Shown here one piece after another: positions 14,879 through 23,420 of a stretch of DNA of 64,000 nucleotides (position 1 is its first letter; each line of letters opens with the position of its first letter). The DNA is taken from assembly GCF_014202345.1 (NCBI RefSeq), contig NZ_JACHGO010000011.1, positions 1-64,000 on the forward strand. Direction: 5' to 3'. The notes under the pieces were generated by a model, which was given only the letters and a program-made list of their open reading frames with translations, did not search any database and was not told the DNA's origin. Both the position numbers and the translations under genes were made by a program. Origin of the DNA: Desulfovibrio intestinalis. GTDB lineage: Bacteria; Desulfobacterota; Desulfovibrionia; Desulfovibrionales; Desulfovibrionaceae.

Positions 14879-17623
14879 TCAGATTTCGCAGTGATCGTTG
14901 TCTCCAGCGGCAGCTCCAGCCTTGGTTGTAAAGTTTTGTGCATCTCTTTTGCGCATAAAGGCCTTTTCGCCCTCAACTATCAAAAAGACAATAAAACCGA
15001 GCAGTATGGGGACTGGCCAATACTGCAAGGGCAGGGGCACGGTGCCGAACACGCTGTTCATAAAGGGAATGTACGTTACTGAAAGCTGAAGAACCACAAG
15101 CAGGGCGCTGACCACAAGAACGGCCCGGTTGGAGAAGGGATTGATCTTGAAGGCAGATCCTCGGATGCTGCGGCTGTTGAACAGGTGGAAGAGCTGGCAC
15201 ATGACTATGCTTTGCACTGTCATTGTGCGCACAAGGTCTTCGGCATAGCCCATTCGCCCAAGGCCCACGCTCATAATCAGGGTCATGCCGCCGATAAGTA
15301 TGGACACAAAGGCGATGCGCCAGATAAAGTAGCCGTCCAGAATTTTTTCTCCGGCAGGCCTTGGGGGACGCCGCATGACGCCGTCTTCTTTAAGCTCAAA
15401 GGCCAGGGCAAGAGACACCGTCACCGACGTGACCATATTCACCCAAAGTATCTGAACTGGCGTCAGGGGCAGTGTTGTGCCAAACAGGATGCTGGCTATG
15501 ATGAGAAAACTTTCGGCCCCGTTGGTGGGCAGGATAAAGAGGATGGTTTTTCTCAGGTTGTCGTAAACCCTGCGGCCTTCTTCCACCGCTGCCACGATGG
15601 TACTGAAATTATCGTCCGTGAGCACGATTTCAGCAGCGTCCTTTGTGACTTCGGTTCCCTTGATGCCCATAGCAATGCCCACATCAGCCGCTTTAAGGGC
15701 CGGGGCATCGTTGACGCCGTCGCCAGTCATGGCCGAAACCGCGCCGTTGGCCTGCAATGCTTTGACAAGCTTGAGTTTGTGCTCGGGGCTTGTTCTGGCA
15801 AAAATGTCGCATTTTTTTACCGCGCACTGGATCTGCTGGTCTGTCATTTCGTCCAGCTGTTGCCCGGATATGGCCATACTGCCGTCACCGATGCCCAGTT
15901 CAAGGCCAATGGCTTTGGCAGTGTCCACATGGTCGCCGGTGATCATTTTTACGGTGATTCCTGCGTCCTTGCAGGCGCGTATCGCTTCAAGCACTTCATT
16001 GCGCGGCGGGTCAACAATGCCCGCCAGGCCAAGAAAAACAAGGCCGTCCTGCAAATCTTGGTGGGTAATGGTTCTGGTTTGTGGGGGCATGATCTTCAGG
16101 GCTGCGCCAAGCAATCGCTGGCCTTTGCCCGCCGTAATGCTCATGGCGCTTTCCCAGCAGGCGGGATCAAGAGGCACGTCACCCGCTGCGGTACGCTGCT
16201 GCGTAGACATGGCCAGCAGGCGGTCGGGCGCGCCCTTGACCAGAAGCAACGTTTGCCCGCCTTCTTCAATAAGTATGGCCATATATTTGTATTGGGAGTC
16301 AAAAGGCAGGGTGGCAATTCTGCTTTTGCCAGCGCCCGTGAGGCCTGATTTTTTATAAAGGGTCTGCAACGCGCCTTCAGTGGGTTCACCCTGTATGATC
16401 CAGGCTCCATTGGCGTCTTGCGTAAGCACAGAGTCGTTACACAGGGCGAAGCAGCGGATCATTTCCGCCAGCAGGGGGGCGGAAGCGGCGTCTACTGTGG
16501 TGCCGTGCTGTGTAATGGAGCCTTCGGGCGCGTATCCCGACCCTTCAACATCATAGCGCTCCTCCGCAAGAACAAGACTTTTAACGGTCATTTCATTTTT
16601 GGTGAGTGTGCCCGTTTTGTCAGAACAGATGACGGATACCGACCCCAGCGTTTCCACAGATGGCAGGGTGCGCACAATGGCCTTGCGCCGGGCCATGTGC
16701 TGCACGCCGACAGCGAGAATGATGGAAAGAATGGCGGGAAGCCCTTCAGGAATGGCCGCAATGGCCAGCCCTATGGTGGCGAGCAGCAGTTCGCTGGCGT
16801 CGTAGTTGTGAAAGAACCGCCCGAACAGAAAGATCAGCAACGACACGCCAAGAATGAACAGGGCCACGGTTTTGCCAAGCTGGGCCATCTGGCGGATAAG
16901 AGGCGTAGATATGTTCTGCGTTTCTTCCAGCAGCTGACTGATGCGCCCCAGCTCTGTCTCTTGCCCCACAGCCACCACCAGGCCTGACCCTGTGCCTGCG
17001 CTTACAGAGGTTCCGCTGAAAGCCATGTTGATTCTGTCGCCAAGCATGGTTTCCGGGTCAAGGGAGTGCGTGGTTTTTTCGGAAGGAACGGATTCGCCAG
17101 TCAGCGCGGATTCTTCAACGCGCAGGTTGTCAGCGATCACAAGGCGCAGGTCTGCGGGAATTTTGTTGCCTGGTTTCAAAAGTACAAGATCACCCAGAGC
17201 CAGATCTTTGGAATCCACTTCGGTGCGTACGCCGTCGCGAATAATGGAGGCCTTGAGAGACAGCATGCTCTTGATATCCTCAAGAGCCTTTTCTGCCTTG
17301 AATTCTTGCGAAAACCCTATGAAAGCGTTCACAACGGCCACAAGCAGAATGACAATGGTATCCGCGTAATGCCCCAGAACCAGCGTCACAAAGGCTGCCA
17401 CAAAAAGCATGTAGATGAGAATATCGTGAAAGTGACGAAGAAAGCTGATAATGCGGCTTTGCTTTTTCTTTGCTGGCAAGGAGTTGGGGCCGTATTCTTC
17501 AAGTCTGGCGGCAGCCTGTTCCTGGCTGATGCCCTGCCGCACGTCGGTCATCAACACCGCGGCGACGTCAGGCACATCCTTGGCAAACCATTTGCGGTGG
17601 GTGTGAACATACTGTTTTTGCAT
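14879..17623 (-). CDS. P-type cation-transporting ATPase (type II, PMR1/PacL-like)
   Basis: A 914-residue inner-membrane ion pump. In order: an N-terminal cation-ATPase domain, membrane pair 1, the actuator motif TGES (about residue 177), the phosphorylation site DKTGTLT (Asp near residue 335), the TGDGVNDAPALKAADVG hinge (near residue 632), and six C-terminal helices. Residues such as AIPEGLPAIL in helix 4 and WVNMVTS in helix 6 are typical of Ca2+/Mn2+/Na+ type II pumps rather than heavy-metal pumps. The ATG has a GAGG site. The exact ion cannot be read. Confidence 0.9.
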   Translation of the reverse strand: MQKQYVHTHRKWFAKDVPDVAAVLMTDVRQGISQEQAAARLEEYGPNSLPAKKKQSRIISFLRHFHDILIYMLFVAAFVTLVLGHYADTIVILLVAVVNAFIGFSQEFKAEKALEDIKSMLSLKASIIRDGVRTEVDSKDLALGDLVLLKPGNKIPADLRLVIADNLRVEESALTGESVPSEKTTHSLDPETMLGDRINMAFSGTSVSAGTGSGLVVAVGQETELGRISQLLEETQNISTPLIRQMAQLGKTVALFILGVSLLIFLFGRFFHNYDASELLLATIGLAIAAIPEGLPAILSIILAVGVQHMARRKAIVRTLPSVETLGSVSVICSDKTGTLTKNEMTVKSLVLAEERYDVEGSGYAPEGSITQHGTTVDAASAPLLAEMIRCFALCNDSVLTQDANGAWIIQGEPTEGALQTLYKKSGLTGAGKSRIATLPFDSQYKYMAILIEEGGQTLLLVKGAPDRLLAMSTQQRTAAGDVPLDPACWESAMSITAGKGQRLLGAALKIMPPQTRTITHQDLQDGLVFLGLAGIVDPPRNEVLEAIRACKDAGITVKMITGDHVDTAKAIGLELGIGDGSMAISGQQLDEMTDQQIQCAVKKCDIFARTSPEHKLKLVKALQANGAVSAMTGDGVNDAPALKAADVGIAMGIKGTEVTKDAAEIVLTDDNFSTIVAAVEEGRRVYDNLRKTILFILPTNGAESFLIIASILFGTTLPLTPVQILWVNMVTSVTVSLALAFELKEDGVMRRPPRPAGEKILDGYFIWRIAFVSILIGGMTLIMSVGLGRMGYAEDLVRTMTVQSIVMCQLFHLFNSRSIRGSAFKINPFSNRAVLVVSALLVVLQLSVTYIPFMNSVFGTVPLPLQYWPVPILLGFIVFLIVEGEKAFMRKRDAQNFTTKAGAAAGDNDHCEI

Positions 17624-18406
17624 ACAGACCTCGTTCCAGAGTTAGAGCAGTCGAGGGGTACATATGGATCAGCGCAATACAAACCTTCTGGTTATGTGTG
17701 GTGGCTGGCAGGCGGCGCTTTGGGCACAGCATCTGCTGCCAGTTCAGCCTGATGCCTGATTTCAAAGAAGTGTTTTGCGGCAACATCCTGGCCGGGCGTC
17801 ACTGCGATCAGCGGTTGCAACAGAGACACATACCAATACTGGCACATATCATTATTGATATTGTTATCGAAAAACCCTCTGGCCGTAAACCTCTGGGCAG
17901 TTGGCGCAGCGGTTTTGAGCTCCGGTGTGTTGATGAACCGGGCAACAGTTGCAACTGGAGTTCCAGGGAGCTACGGCAACCTCGAAACCCGCGGCAAGCG
18001 GGGCAGCTGTTGCGCAAAATTATTTATTCAGGGAAGCACTGACTAAAGAGCCTTCTGGAAACGAGCAGTTATTTCGTTTGGCAAGGCGTGATCTTTTTTT
18101 GAAGCAGGAGTGGACTCTTCCGTGCTCGACGGTTTCAAAAAAGTGAAGCAACGCAGCCAAACGGAATAAATCAGCGTTTCCTTAGAAACAGCTCTTGGAG
18201 CTGAGTTAAAACTGGCTTTGATGCTGGCAGGCAGCACCTCCATTTTGGGTGTGCAAAGGCTGCGTTTCCTTACGGTAAAGGAAAGGATTTTTCGAAAATA
18301 CTCCTGTTATTATGGTCTGATATGTGTATTAACTATTATATGACTAATTAAATTATTTAAAGCTAACTTTATTTGACATTGAGAATCCCGTGCGGCACTA
18401 TGCCGC
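17624..18406. other. Gene-free 0.8-kb divergent region with a Fur-box-like patch
   Basis: No convincing gene. The AT-rich patch 17847-17869 contains overlapping GATAAT-like hexamers (on the minus strand GATAAC-AATATC-AATAAT) resembling a Fur site. A second AT-rich zone (18290-18390) with TTGACATTGAGAATC precedes the MATE gene. Elsewhere nothing is recognisable. Confidence 0.4.
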
Positions 18407-18407
18407 A
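18391..18407 (+). promoter_or_regulatory. Hairpin abutting the MATE start codon
   Basis: TGCGGCA (18391-18397) pairs with TGCCGCA (18401-18407) around a CTA loop; the last base is the A of the proposed ATG. No Shine-Dalgarno lies in the normal position, so the stem may limit initiation or the true start may be elsewhere. Confidence 0.4.
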
Positions 18408-19759
18408 TGCCCGAAACCAAGGTCGTTTCCGCCCGCGAAGTCGCGCTTCTTACCATTCCGCAGCTGGGTCTGATGTTCTGCTACATGGTCATGTCCATGA
18501 TAGATCTTTGGGTGGCGGGGCAGCTCAATGAGGGCGTGTTGGCCGCGCTGGGATTTACAGCCCAGATACTTGCCTTTTTGATGCTGCTGACGGCTGTGGT
18601 GGGCAGCGGCTGTATGGCTATGGTCAGCCAGTCGCTTGGGGCGGGAAAACCCTTGCGTGCCCGCCGCTATTCCGGCCTGATAGTTGCTCTTTCCTTTACC
18701 GCTGGTTCCGTCATTTCTCTTTTGGGGCTCGGCGTGCTTCTGGCATTGCCCATGACAGATCTTGTGCCTGAGGCCATAGCGCCGATGGTGCGCACCTTTG
18801 GCTTCGCCTACGCAGCCCAGTTGCCCTTCTATTACAGCCTCGTCATGCTTAATTCCGTGTTTCGCGCACACAAGATGGTCTGGCTGCCCACGGCCACGCT
18901 TTGTCTTGTGACAGCCATCAAATTTGTCAGCAGCGTGGGGTTGGGCCTTGGCTGGTGGGGCTTCCCACAACTCGGGTACGCCGCCGTTGCCTGGACAACG
19001 TTTGCCTCGTCTGTGGCAGGCTTTATCTGCAACATCATTCTGGCCGTGCGTGTAAATATTTTGCGGGCGTCGTCATTTGCCGGGTGGCGGTGGAACAAGC
19101 TGGCCATGCCCCGGCTGTGGCGTGTGGGCGCTCCGGCGGCACTTGGCAATGTGGCCGGGCATGCGGGCAGCATTGTGCTTCTTGCCTGCGTTTCCAGCCT
19201 TCCTTTGCATGCGGTGGACGCCATAGCGGCGATGACCCTTGGTATGCGCGTTATGGGCTTTTTGTTGTTTCCGCTTGCCGGGCTGGGCATGACCCTGACC
19301 ATCCTCAGCGGGCATTTGCTGGGGGCTGGCCTGGGGCGCGACGGGTATGCCCTGGGGTTGCGCTATGGCCTGTGGGTGGCTGCGGCTCTGGCTGTGGCCG
19401 GGCTGGGTTTGTATGTGTTATGCGGGCCAGTGATAAGGCTTTTTACACAAGAGTCTGGCACCGTAGCCCTTGCGGAGACGTTTTTGCAGATTTCCTGCCT
19501 TGTGCTGCCCTTGCAGGGGATGAGCCAGATGTTGAGCGCGGTTCTGGCCGGAGCCGGAGCCACGCGCTTCACCTGCCGGGTAAGCTGTTTCACAACCTGG
19601 GGAGTGTCGGTGCCGCTGGCGTATTGTCTGGCTCACTGGCTGGATTTCGGGGCCTTTGGGGCGTATGTTGGCATGGCTTGCGGCACGCTGGTGGCATCCA
19701 TCTGGACGCTGCAAATCTATGTGCAAAAAAAATGGTTTGGTGCCATACGTGTTCTCTGA
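18407..19759 (+). CDS. MATE family multidrug/metabolite exporter
   Basis: A 450-residue cation-coupled exporter with about twelve hydrophobic helices arranged as two similar halves. The opening segment around QLGLMFCYMVMSMIDLWVAG and the QSLGAGKPLRARRY loop are typical of NorM/DinF-like MATE proteins. These export drugs, siderophores or other organic cations. It is followed after 60 bp by a DtxR-type regulator and then by a heme-acquisition locus on the other strand, so a metal-linked cargo is possible but unproven. Confidence 0.85.
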   Translation: MPETKVVSAREVALLTIPQLGLMFCYMVMSMIDLWVAGQLNEGVLAALGFTAQILAFLMLLTAVVGSGCMAMVSQSLGAGKPLRARRYSGLIVALSFTAGSVISLLGLGVLLALPMTDLVPEAIAPMVRTFGFAYAAQLPFYYSLVMLNSVFRAHKMVWLPTATLCLVTAIKFVSSVGLGLGWWGFPQLGYAAVAWTTFASSVAGFICNIILAVRVNILRASSFAGWRWNKLAMPRLWRVGAPAALGNVAGHAGSIVLLACVSSLPLHAVDAIAAMTLGMRVMGFLLFPLAGLGMTLTILSGHLLGAGLGRDGYALGLRYGLWVAAALAVAGLGLYVLCGPVIRLFTQESGTVALAETFLQISCLVLPLQGMSQMLSAVLAGAGATRFTCRVSCFTTWGVSVPLAYCLAHWLDFGAFGAYVGMACGTLVASIWTLQIYVQKKWFGAIRVL

Positions 19760-19819
19760 TATTTGTGTGGCACGTTTTTAGGCCTATGGACGAAGCAGAA
19801 TATGCAAGGAGCTTGTTCA

Positions 19820-20347
19820 ATGGATCAGGAAGAAAAGGATCTTTCTCCTGCCCTGGAAAACTACCTGGCCATTATTTTTAAGCAGGAGTTCGCCACTGGC
19901 GCATGTCGACCCAGTGATATTGCCGATGCGGCCAAGGTTGCGCGCCCATCTGTAACCAATGCCCTGCGCTCGTTGGCCAAGCGTGGCTATATCAGCTATG
20001 AGCCGTACAGCCTTGTGAATTTGACGCAAAAAGGCCTTCAGGCCGGGCAGCGACTGGCTCACCGGAATATGGTTTTGCGGGAATTTTTTTCAACGGTGCT
20101 GCAATTGCCCGAAGAAACCGCGGCTGACATGGCCTGTCAGCTTGAGCACGTCATGCCCGATGACGTGATGCTGCGCTGGCGGCTCTTTGTGTTGTACATG
20201 CGTCACACCATGCCCCAGTGGGAAGGCTGGCTGGAAAAAAGCCTTGCCCTGCGGGACGCGCATGCGGCCAAAAAGCACAGACTGCCCACGGCCGATGAGG
20301 CTCCCCCTGCAATCGTGAACCGCCGTGATTTTGTGGATGAAGGCTAG
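19820..20347 (+). CDS. DtxR/MntR-type metal-dependent transcriptional regulator
   Basis: A 175-residue protein with a winged helix at residues about 10-70 (ENYLAII...RPSDIADAAKVARPSVTNALRSLAKRG) and a helical metal-binding/dimerisation region containing AHRNMVLREFF and CQLEHVMPDDVMLR, where His, Glu, Cys and Asp are placed as in DtxR-family metal sites. The family represses iron or manganese genes when metal is bound. The ATG at 19820 has AAGGAG upstream. Its position between a MATE exporter and the heme locus suggests it controls one or both. Confidence 0.85.
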   Translation: MDQEEKDLSPALENYLAIIFKQEFATGACRPSDIADAAKVARPSVTNALRSLAKRGYISYEPYSLVNLTQKGLQAGQRLAHRNMVLREFFSTVLQLPEETAADMACQLEHVMPDDVMLRWRLFVLYMRHTMPQWEGWLEKSLALRDAHAAKKHRLPTADEAPPAIVNRRDFVDEG

Positions 20348-20380
20348 AACATTTAAACTTTTTCAAAATTTAAATGTTCT
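20346..20380 (+). terminator. Inverted repeat at the DtxR-type gene end
   Basis: Twelve-base arms AGAACATTTAAA (20346-20357) and TTTAAATGTTCT (20369-20380) begin inside the TAG stop codon. The stem is AT-rich and not followed by T residues, so it may act with the downstream terminator. Confidence 0.5.
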
Positions 20381-20383
20381 ATC

Positions 20384-20494
20384 GCTGCCAAGAGTGCAGT
20401 GCGCCGCAGCGCGGCGTGGATTCTGCCATAAATCGCATTTTGGGGCAGAATGACAACTTTGAAATGTGATGCATTTCAAAGTTAACCTGCTCCA
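20384..20494 (+). repeat. Dispersed multi-hairpin repeat, copy D
   Basis: Contains CGCTGCCAAGAGTGCAG (decayed H0), CGCCGC/GCGGCG (H1), ATTCTGCC/GGCAGAAT (H2) and a perfect 12-bp H3, AACTTTGAAATG/CATTTCAAAGTT, with a CCTGCTCCAGAC tail. Order and spacing match copies A and E. Confidence 0.85.
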
Positions 20495-20534
20495 GACCGG
20501 ATTTTTAGCGTTTTTTACAGCTGCTGTGTCAGGT

Positions 20535-20591
20535 GGCCCTTTTTCCCGGACGTGTATGAAGAGTACACTCCGGCGAAAGGGCCGCTTTTTT
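20535..20591 (+). terminator. Intrinsic terminator downstream of the MATE-DtxR pair
   Basis: GGCCCTTT (20535-20542) pairs with AAAGGGCC (20576-20583), enclosing a second CCGG/CCGG and GTGTA/TACAC stem, then GC and six T residues. Confidence 0.8.
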
Positions 20592-20638
20592 ATTTTTGGG
20601 TCAACCTGCCGTTGAAAACAGCTCATGGTCGGCACGAC

Positions 20639-20677
20639 AAAAAACAAGCAGCCCGGCGATGAATCTGCCGGGCTGCT
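20639..20677 (-). terminator. Intrinsic terminator of the heme-locus transcript
   Basis: On the minus strand the 11-bp stem AGCAGCCCGGC/GCCGGGCTGCT (20647-20657 with 20667-20677) is followed by TTGTTTTTTG. It lies about 120 bp past the tonB stop. Confidence 0.8.
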
Positions 20678-20800
20678 CGACGGGAAGGTAAAAAATCCTG
20701 TAACATGTTGCCTTGAAACAGAAAATCTTTTCAGAGGCTTACCCCCCTCTGGGGTTCCTCACGGCGCAAAAGATCTTTTGCACCTGTGCGGCTTCAAGGG

Positions 20801-21661
20801 CTATTTCAGTTTGTATTCCACGGGCACGCGCACGCTGAAGGCCGCGCCCTGCACCCCGGTGTTCAGGCCAATCAGCTTTTCCCCCAATTCCTTGGTGGCA
20901 TTGTCCAGTGCCGCCTGCCCGCAGTGTTTGTCCAGACTGCTAGCCGTAATGCGTCCCTGATCATTTATGCTGACCAGCAGAATCACAAGCCCTTCTGCGC
21001 CGCTACGGCGGGCATGCTTGGGGTAGTTTTTATTTTTCTCCACAGCATTGAGAATTTTGCTCAGGGCCGTGTTTTTAGTGGAGGCTGAAACGCCGCCTGC
21101 TACCCCGCCAGCCACGCCGCCTGGTTTTCCGCCGGGTACGCCACCCAAGACTCCCCCCGCAACGCCGCCGTCAGGGCTGCCCTCAGGATGGCCCACCTGC
21201 TGACGCGGGCCGGGAACCGCATTTTTCTGCTCAAGCAGCTGCGTTTTTTGCGCTGCGATCTTGCGCGGTTCAGGCTTTGCCACGGGCGGTTGAACCTTGG
21301 GCTTTTGCTCCACAACCTTGGGTTTTTCTTCCGGCTTGGGCTCTTCCCTTGGTTTTTCCAGCTCGGGTTGGGGCGGCAGCACCGCAGTAAAGGGCGAATC
21401 ATCGGCCATAAGGCGTCGCTCGACGGGTTGCTCGCTAGACTCAATGCGAATCTCCACAGATTCAAGCCGCATGGACATGACCATAGGCCCTGCCGCAGCG
21501 GCAGGAAGCAGCACCCTTTGGGGTTGCCTTGGCAAGGACATGAGCAGCGCCGCCAGCATAATTATGCCGGATGTTATGCACAGGGCATAATTGCGGCTGC
21601 GCGTCTGCGCCGCAACGTCACAATGGCGTGGACGCCGAAGTCGCTTGTGTGCTGATAACAA
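20801..21661 (-). CDS. tonB: TonB-like energy transducer
   Basis: About 286 residues: a short cytoplasmic N terminus, one membrane helix (about residues 24-44, NYALCITSGIIMLAALLMSL), a proline/lysine/glutamate-rich periplasmic linker, a Gly-rich GGVAGGVPGG stretch and a C-terminal TonB domain (LLVSINDQGRITASSLDKHCG, ending FSVRVPVEYKLK). It couples the proton gradient via ExbBD to the adjacent outer-membrane receptor. The start is placed at a TTG (21661) because a strong GGAGG lies 5 bp upstream and no ATG fits; this overlaps exbD by 44 bases. Confidence 0.8.
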   Translation of the reverse strand: MLSAHKRLRRPRHCDVAAQTRSRNYALCITSGIIMLAALLMSLPRQPQRVLLPAAAAGPMVMSMRLESVEIRIESSEQPVERRLMADDSPFTAVLPPQPELEKPREEPKPEEKPKVVEQKPKVQPPVAKPEPRKIAAQKTQLLEQKNAVPGPRQQVGHPEGSPDGGVAGGVLGGVPGGKPGGVAGGVAGGVSASTKNTALSKILNAVEKNKNYPKHARRSGAEGLVILLVSINDQGRITASSLDKHCGQAALDNATKELGEKLIGLNTGVQGAAFSVRVPVEYKLK

Positions 21662-22016
21662 AGCGGCCTCCTCTCTTGGTCTTGGCCTGGTCCACCACAC
21701 CCACAAAGGCGTTGAATGGGGCCTTTTCATCCACATGCAGGTTCAGCAATGCGTCGGGCATGGTCTCCAGCAGGGCGGGCAGGGCTTCTTTGCTGACCTG
21801 CTGCCCTTCATGATGGATGGTGCCGTCCTGCTTGATGGAAATGACCAGCTCCCGGGTGCGGGTAGCGCCCGGGTCTGGGGCTTCGGCCTTGGGCAGAACG
21901 ATTTCCAGTATGGGTTTGCTGAACGAGGCCGTGAGAATAAAGAAAAAAAGCAGCACAATGATAACGTCAACAAGCGGCGTGAGGTCAATGCTGACTTCTT
22001 CGTCCAGATCGAACAT
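21618..22016 (-). CDS. exbD: ExbD-type biopolymer transport protein
   Basis: A 132-residue inner-membrane protein with one N-terminal helix after the conserved VSIDLTPLVDVIIVLLFFF; the aspartate of PLVDV is the proton-pathway residue of ExbD/TolR. The periplasmic C-terminal domain follows. It works with ExbB and TonB. It lies 9 bp after exbB and overlaps the tonB start, so the three are translated together. Confidence 0.9.
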   Translation of the reverse strand: MFDLDEEVSIDLTPLVDVIIVLLFFFILTASFSKPILEIVLPKAEAPDPGATRTRELVISIKQDGTIHHEGQQVSKEALPALLETMPDALLNLHVDEKAPFNAFVGVVDQAKTKRGGRFVISTQATSASTPL

Positions 22017-22025
22017 AGGATCTCC

Positions 22026-22712
22026 TTATGCGGATTCCGGTTCCGGACTCACAGGGCATGACGCCGGGGTGTCCACCACGCCGTGCTTCATGGCGGGCGC
22101 GGCTACGCGAACAGGACGGGCCGCTCCCTGGCAAAGCTCAAGGGCGCGGTAGCTGTGTTCCACAGCCTCAATATGAAAGCCTTTGAACTTGAGCAGCAGG
22201 AAATAGTAGGCAATGAGCATGGGAATGGCCACGCTCAGGCCCATAGCCGTGGTAATGAGCACTTCCCAGATGCCAGCTGCCAACTGGGCAGGATCGGGAG
22301 TTGCCGTGTCGGCAATGGCCTGAAACACGCGCACCATGCCAAGCACCGTACCCAGCAGGCCCATGAGGGGAGAAATCATGGCCACAAGGCGCAACCAGCA
22401 CAGACTTTTGGTAGTCTGCTCAAAGTTGCGGTGAAACAGGTAGGCCACTTCAGCCCTGATGTCCTGCGAGTGCCCGCTGTGGGTTTTGACCACATCACGC
22501 ACAATGGCGATCAGGGGGTTATCGCTGTTGTTGTTGCGCAGGCAGCGGCTTTCCCCCGTGTTTTCCAGATCAAGAAAGCCGTGCTGAAAGTTTCTCCACA
22601 CCAGAGCGAGGTAGAAATATGTGCGGAAAGCAATGTACACGCCAGCGCACCCCACAACCACAAGGGCGCAGCCTGCAGGGCCGATGGCGTTATAAATGGC
22701 GGCCAAATTCAT
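22026..22712 (-). CDS. exbB: ExbB/TolQ-type proton channel subunit
   Basis: A 228-residue MotA/TolQ/ExbB family protein with one N-terminal helix (GCALVVVGCAGVYIAF) and the conserved pair around LLGTVLGMVRVFQAI and GIWEVLITTAMGLSVAIPMLIAYYF. It forms the proton channel that powers TonB. The ATG at 22712 is chosen for the AAGGA site 8 bp upstream; a longer frame reaching 22829 would run into the repeat element. It follows a 190-bp gap filled by repeat copy E. Confidence 0.9.
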   Translation of the reverse strand: MNLAAIYNAIGPAGCALVVVGCAGVYIAFRTYFYLALVWRNFQHGFLDLENTGESRCLRNNNSDNPLIAIVRDVVKTHSGHSQDIRAEVAYLFHRNFEQTTKSLCWLRLVAMISPLMGLLGTVLGMVRVFQAIADTATPDPAQLAAGIWEVLITTAMGLSVAIPMLIAYYFLLLKFKGFHIEAVEHSYRALELCQGAARPVRVAAPAMKHGVVDTPASCPVSPEPESA

Positions 22713-22764
22713 GCCTGATATCCTTATGCGTTGTCCTGAGCGTTTGCAGCGCCCGGGTTTGAAC

Positions 22765-22800
22765 TGGAGTATGCAACCTTGAAAGAGGCTGCATACTCCA
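22765..22800 (-). repeat. Perfect 11-bp inverted repeat upstream of exbB
   Basis: Arms TGGAGTATGCA (22765-22775) and TGCATACTCCA (22790-22800) with a 14-base loop, directly next to repeat copy E and about 50 bp before the exbB start. With no T run it is more likely an RNA-stability or processing structure than a terminator. Confidence 0.6.
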
Positions 22801-22914
22801 ACGCTGCACGAGAGTGCAGCACGCCGCAACGCGGCGTGGGTTCTGCCGTAAATCGTATTTGGGGGCAGAATGGCAACTTTGAAATATGAAGCATTTCAAA
22901 GTTACTCTGCTCCA
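22800..22914 (+). repeat. Dispersed multi-hairpin repeat, copy E (all four hairpins)
   Basis: The best-preserved copy: H0 GCTGCAC-GAGA-GTGCAGC (22803-22820), H1 CACGCCGC/GCGGCGTG, H2 TTCTGCC/GGCAGAA, H3 AACTTTGAAAT/ATTTCAAAGTT, then CTCTGCTCC. It fills the gap between the flavodoxin gene and exbB within the heme locus and overlaps the last codons of the flavodoxin gene. Confidence 0.9.
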
Positions 22915-23420
22915 AGTGCGCGGGCAAAATCCACAAAGGCTTCACGAGCCTTGCGGCAGTCTTCTTCGTCGGGGTGCTTGGCCGCTTCTTCAAGGCGGGC
23001 ACGGCGTTCTTCAGTCATAGGGTGAGCGCTGTTGGCCATTTTCTGCATCATGGCCACCACGGCGGGGTCCACGCGCCCCTGGCAAAGAAAGGTGCCAAGC
23101 ACTTTGTTGCCCTGCGCGGGGTCGGTCAGCAATGCCTCGCCCTGCACCTTGCAGTGGGCGGCGTGTTCAGAATCCGGCCACGCGCCGAGTGTGCCGAAGA
23201 GGGCCACGTTGCAGTTTTTGATCTGCTCCATATACTTTTTGGCCTTGTCGTCAGGCATTCCCTTGTCTACCCAATAGCCCACGGCCACGAGGTCGTAGCC
23301 CTCGGGCAGCGGCGCTTCTTCAACCGGGTGCAGATGGCAGCCGGGCAAAGCTTCGGCCACGGCCTCGGCGATTTTGCGGGTATTGCCTGTACGCGAAGAA
23401 TAAACCACAAGACTTTTCAT
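22902..23420 (-). CDS. Flavodoxin of the heme-degradation locus
   Basis: A 172-residue flavodoxin-family protein with the FMN phosphate loop YSSRTGNTRKIA (residues 7-18) and the AVGYWVDKGMPD and FGTLGAWPDSEHA FMN-ring segments. In Fusobacterium a flavodoxin (HmuF) accompanies and reduces the radical SAM heme-opening enzyme HmuW; the same role for the HutW-like protein here is a reasonable inference. A strong AGGAGG site precedes the ATG, which overlaps the hutX stop (TAATG). Its last codons GGA-GCA-GAG-TAA are repeat-family sequence. Confidence 0.85.
   Translation of the reverse strand: MKSLVVYSSRTGNTRKIAEAVAEALPGCHLHPVEEAPLPEGYDLVAVGYWVDKGMPDDKAKKYMEQIKNCNVALFGTLGAWPDSEHAAHCKVQGEALLTDPAQGNKVLGTFLCQGRVDPAVVAMMQKMANSAHPMTEERRARLEEAAKHPDEEDCRKAREAFVDFARALGAE

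Noticed and set aside
17855..18146. Short frames in the gap before the MATE gene, possibly a pseudogene
   Set aside because: No ribosome site and no resemblance to a known family, so a pseudogene call cannot be supported.
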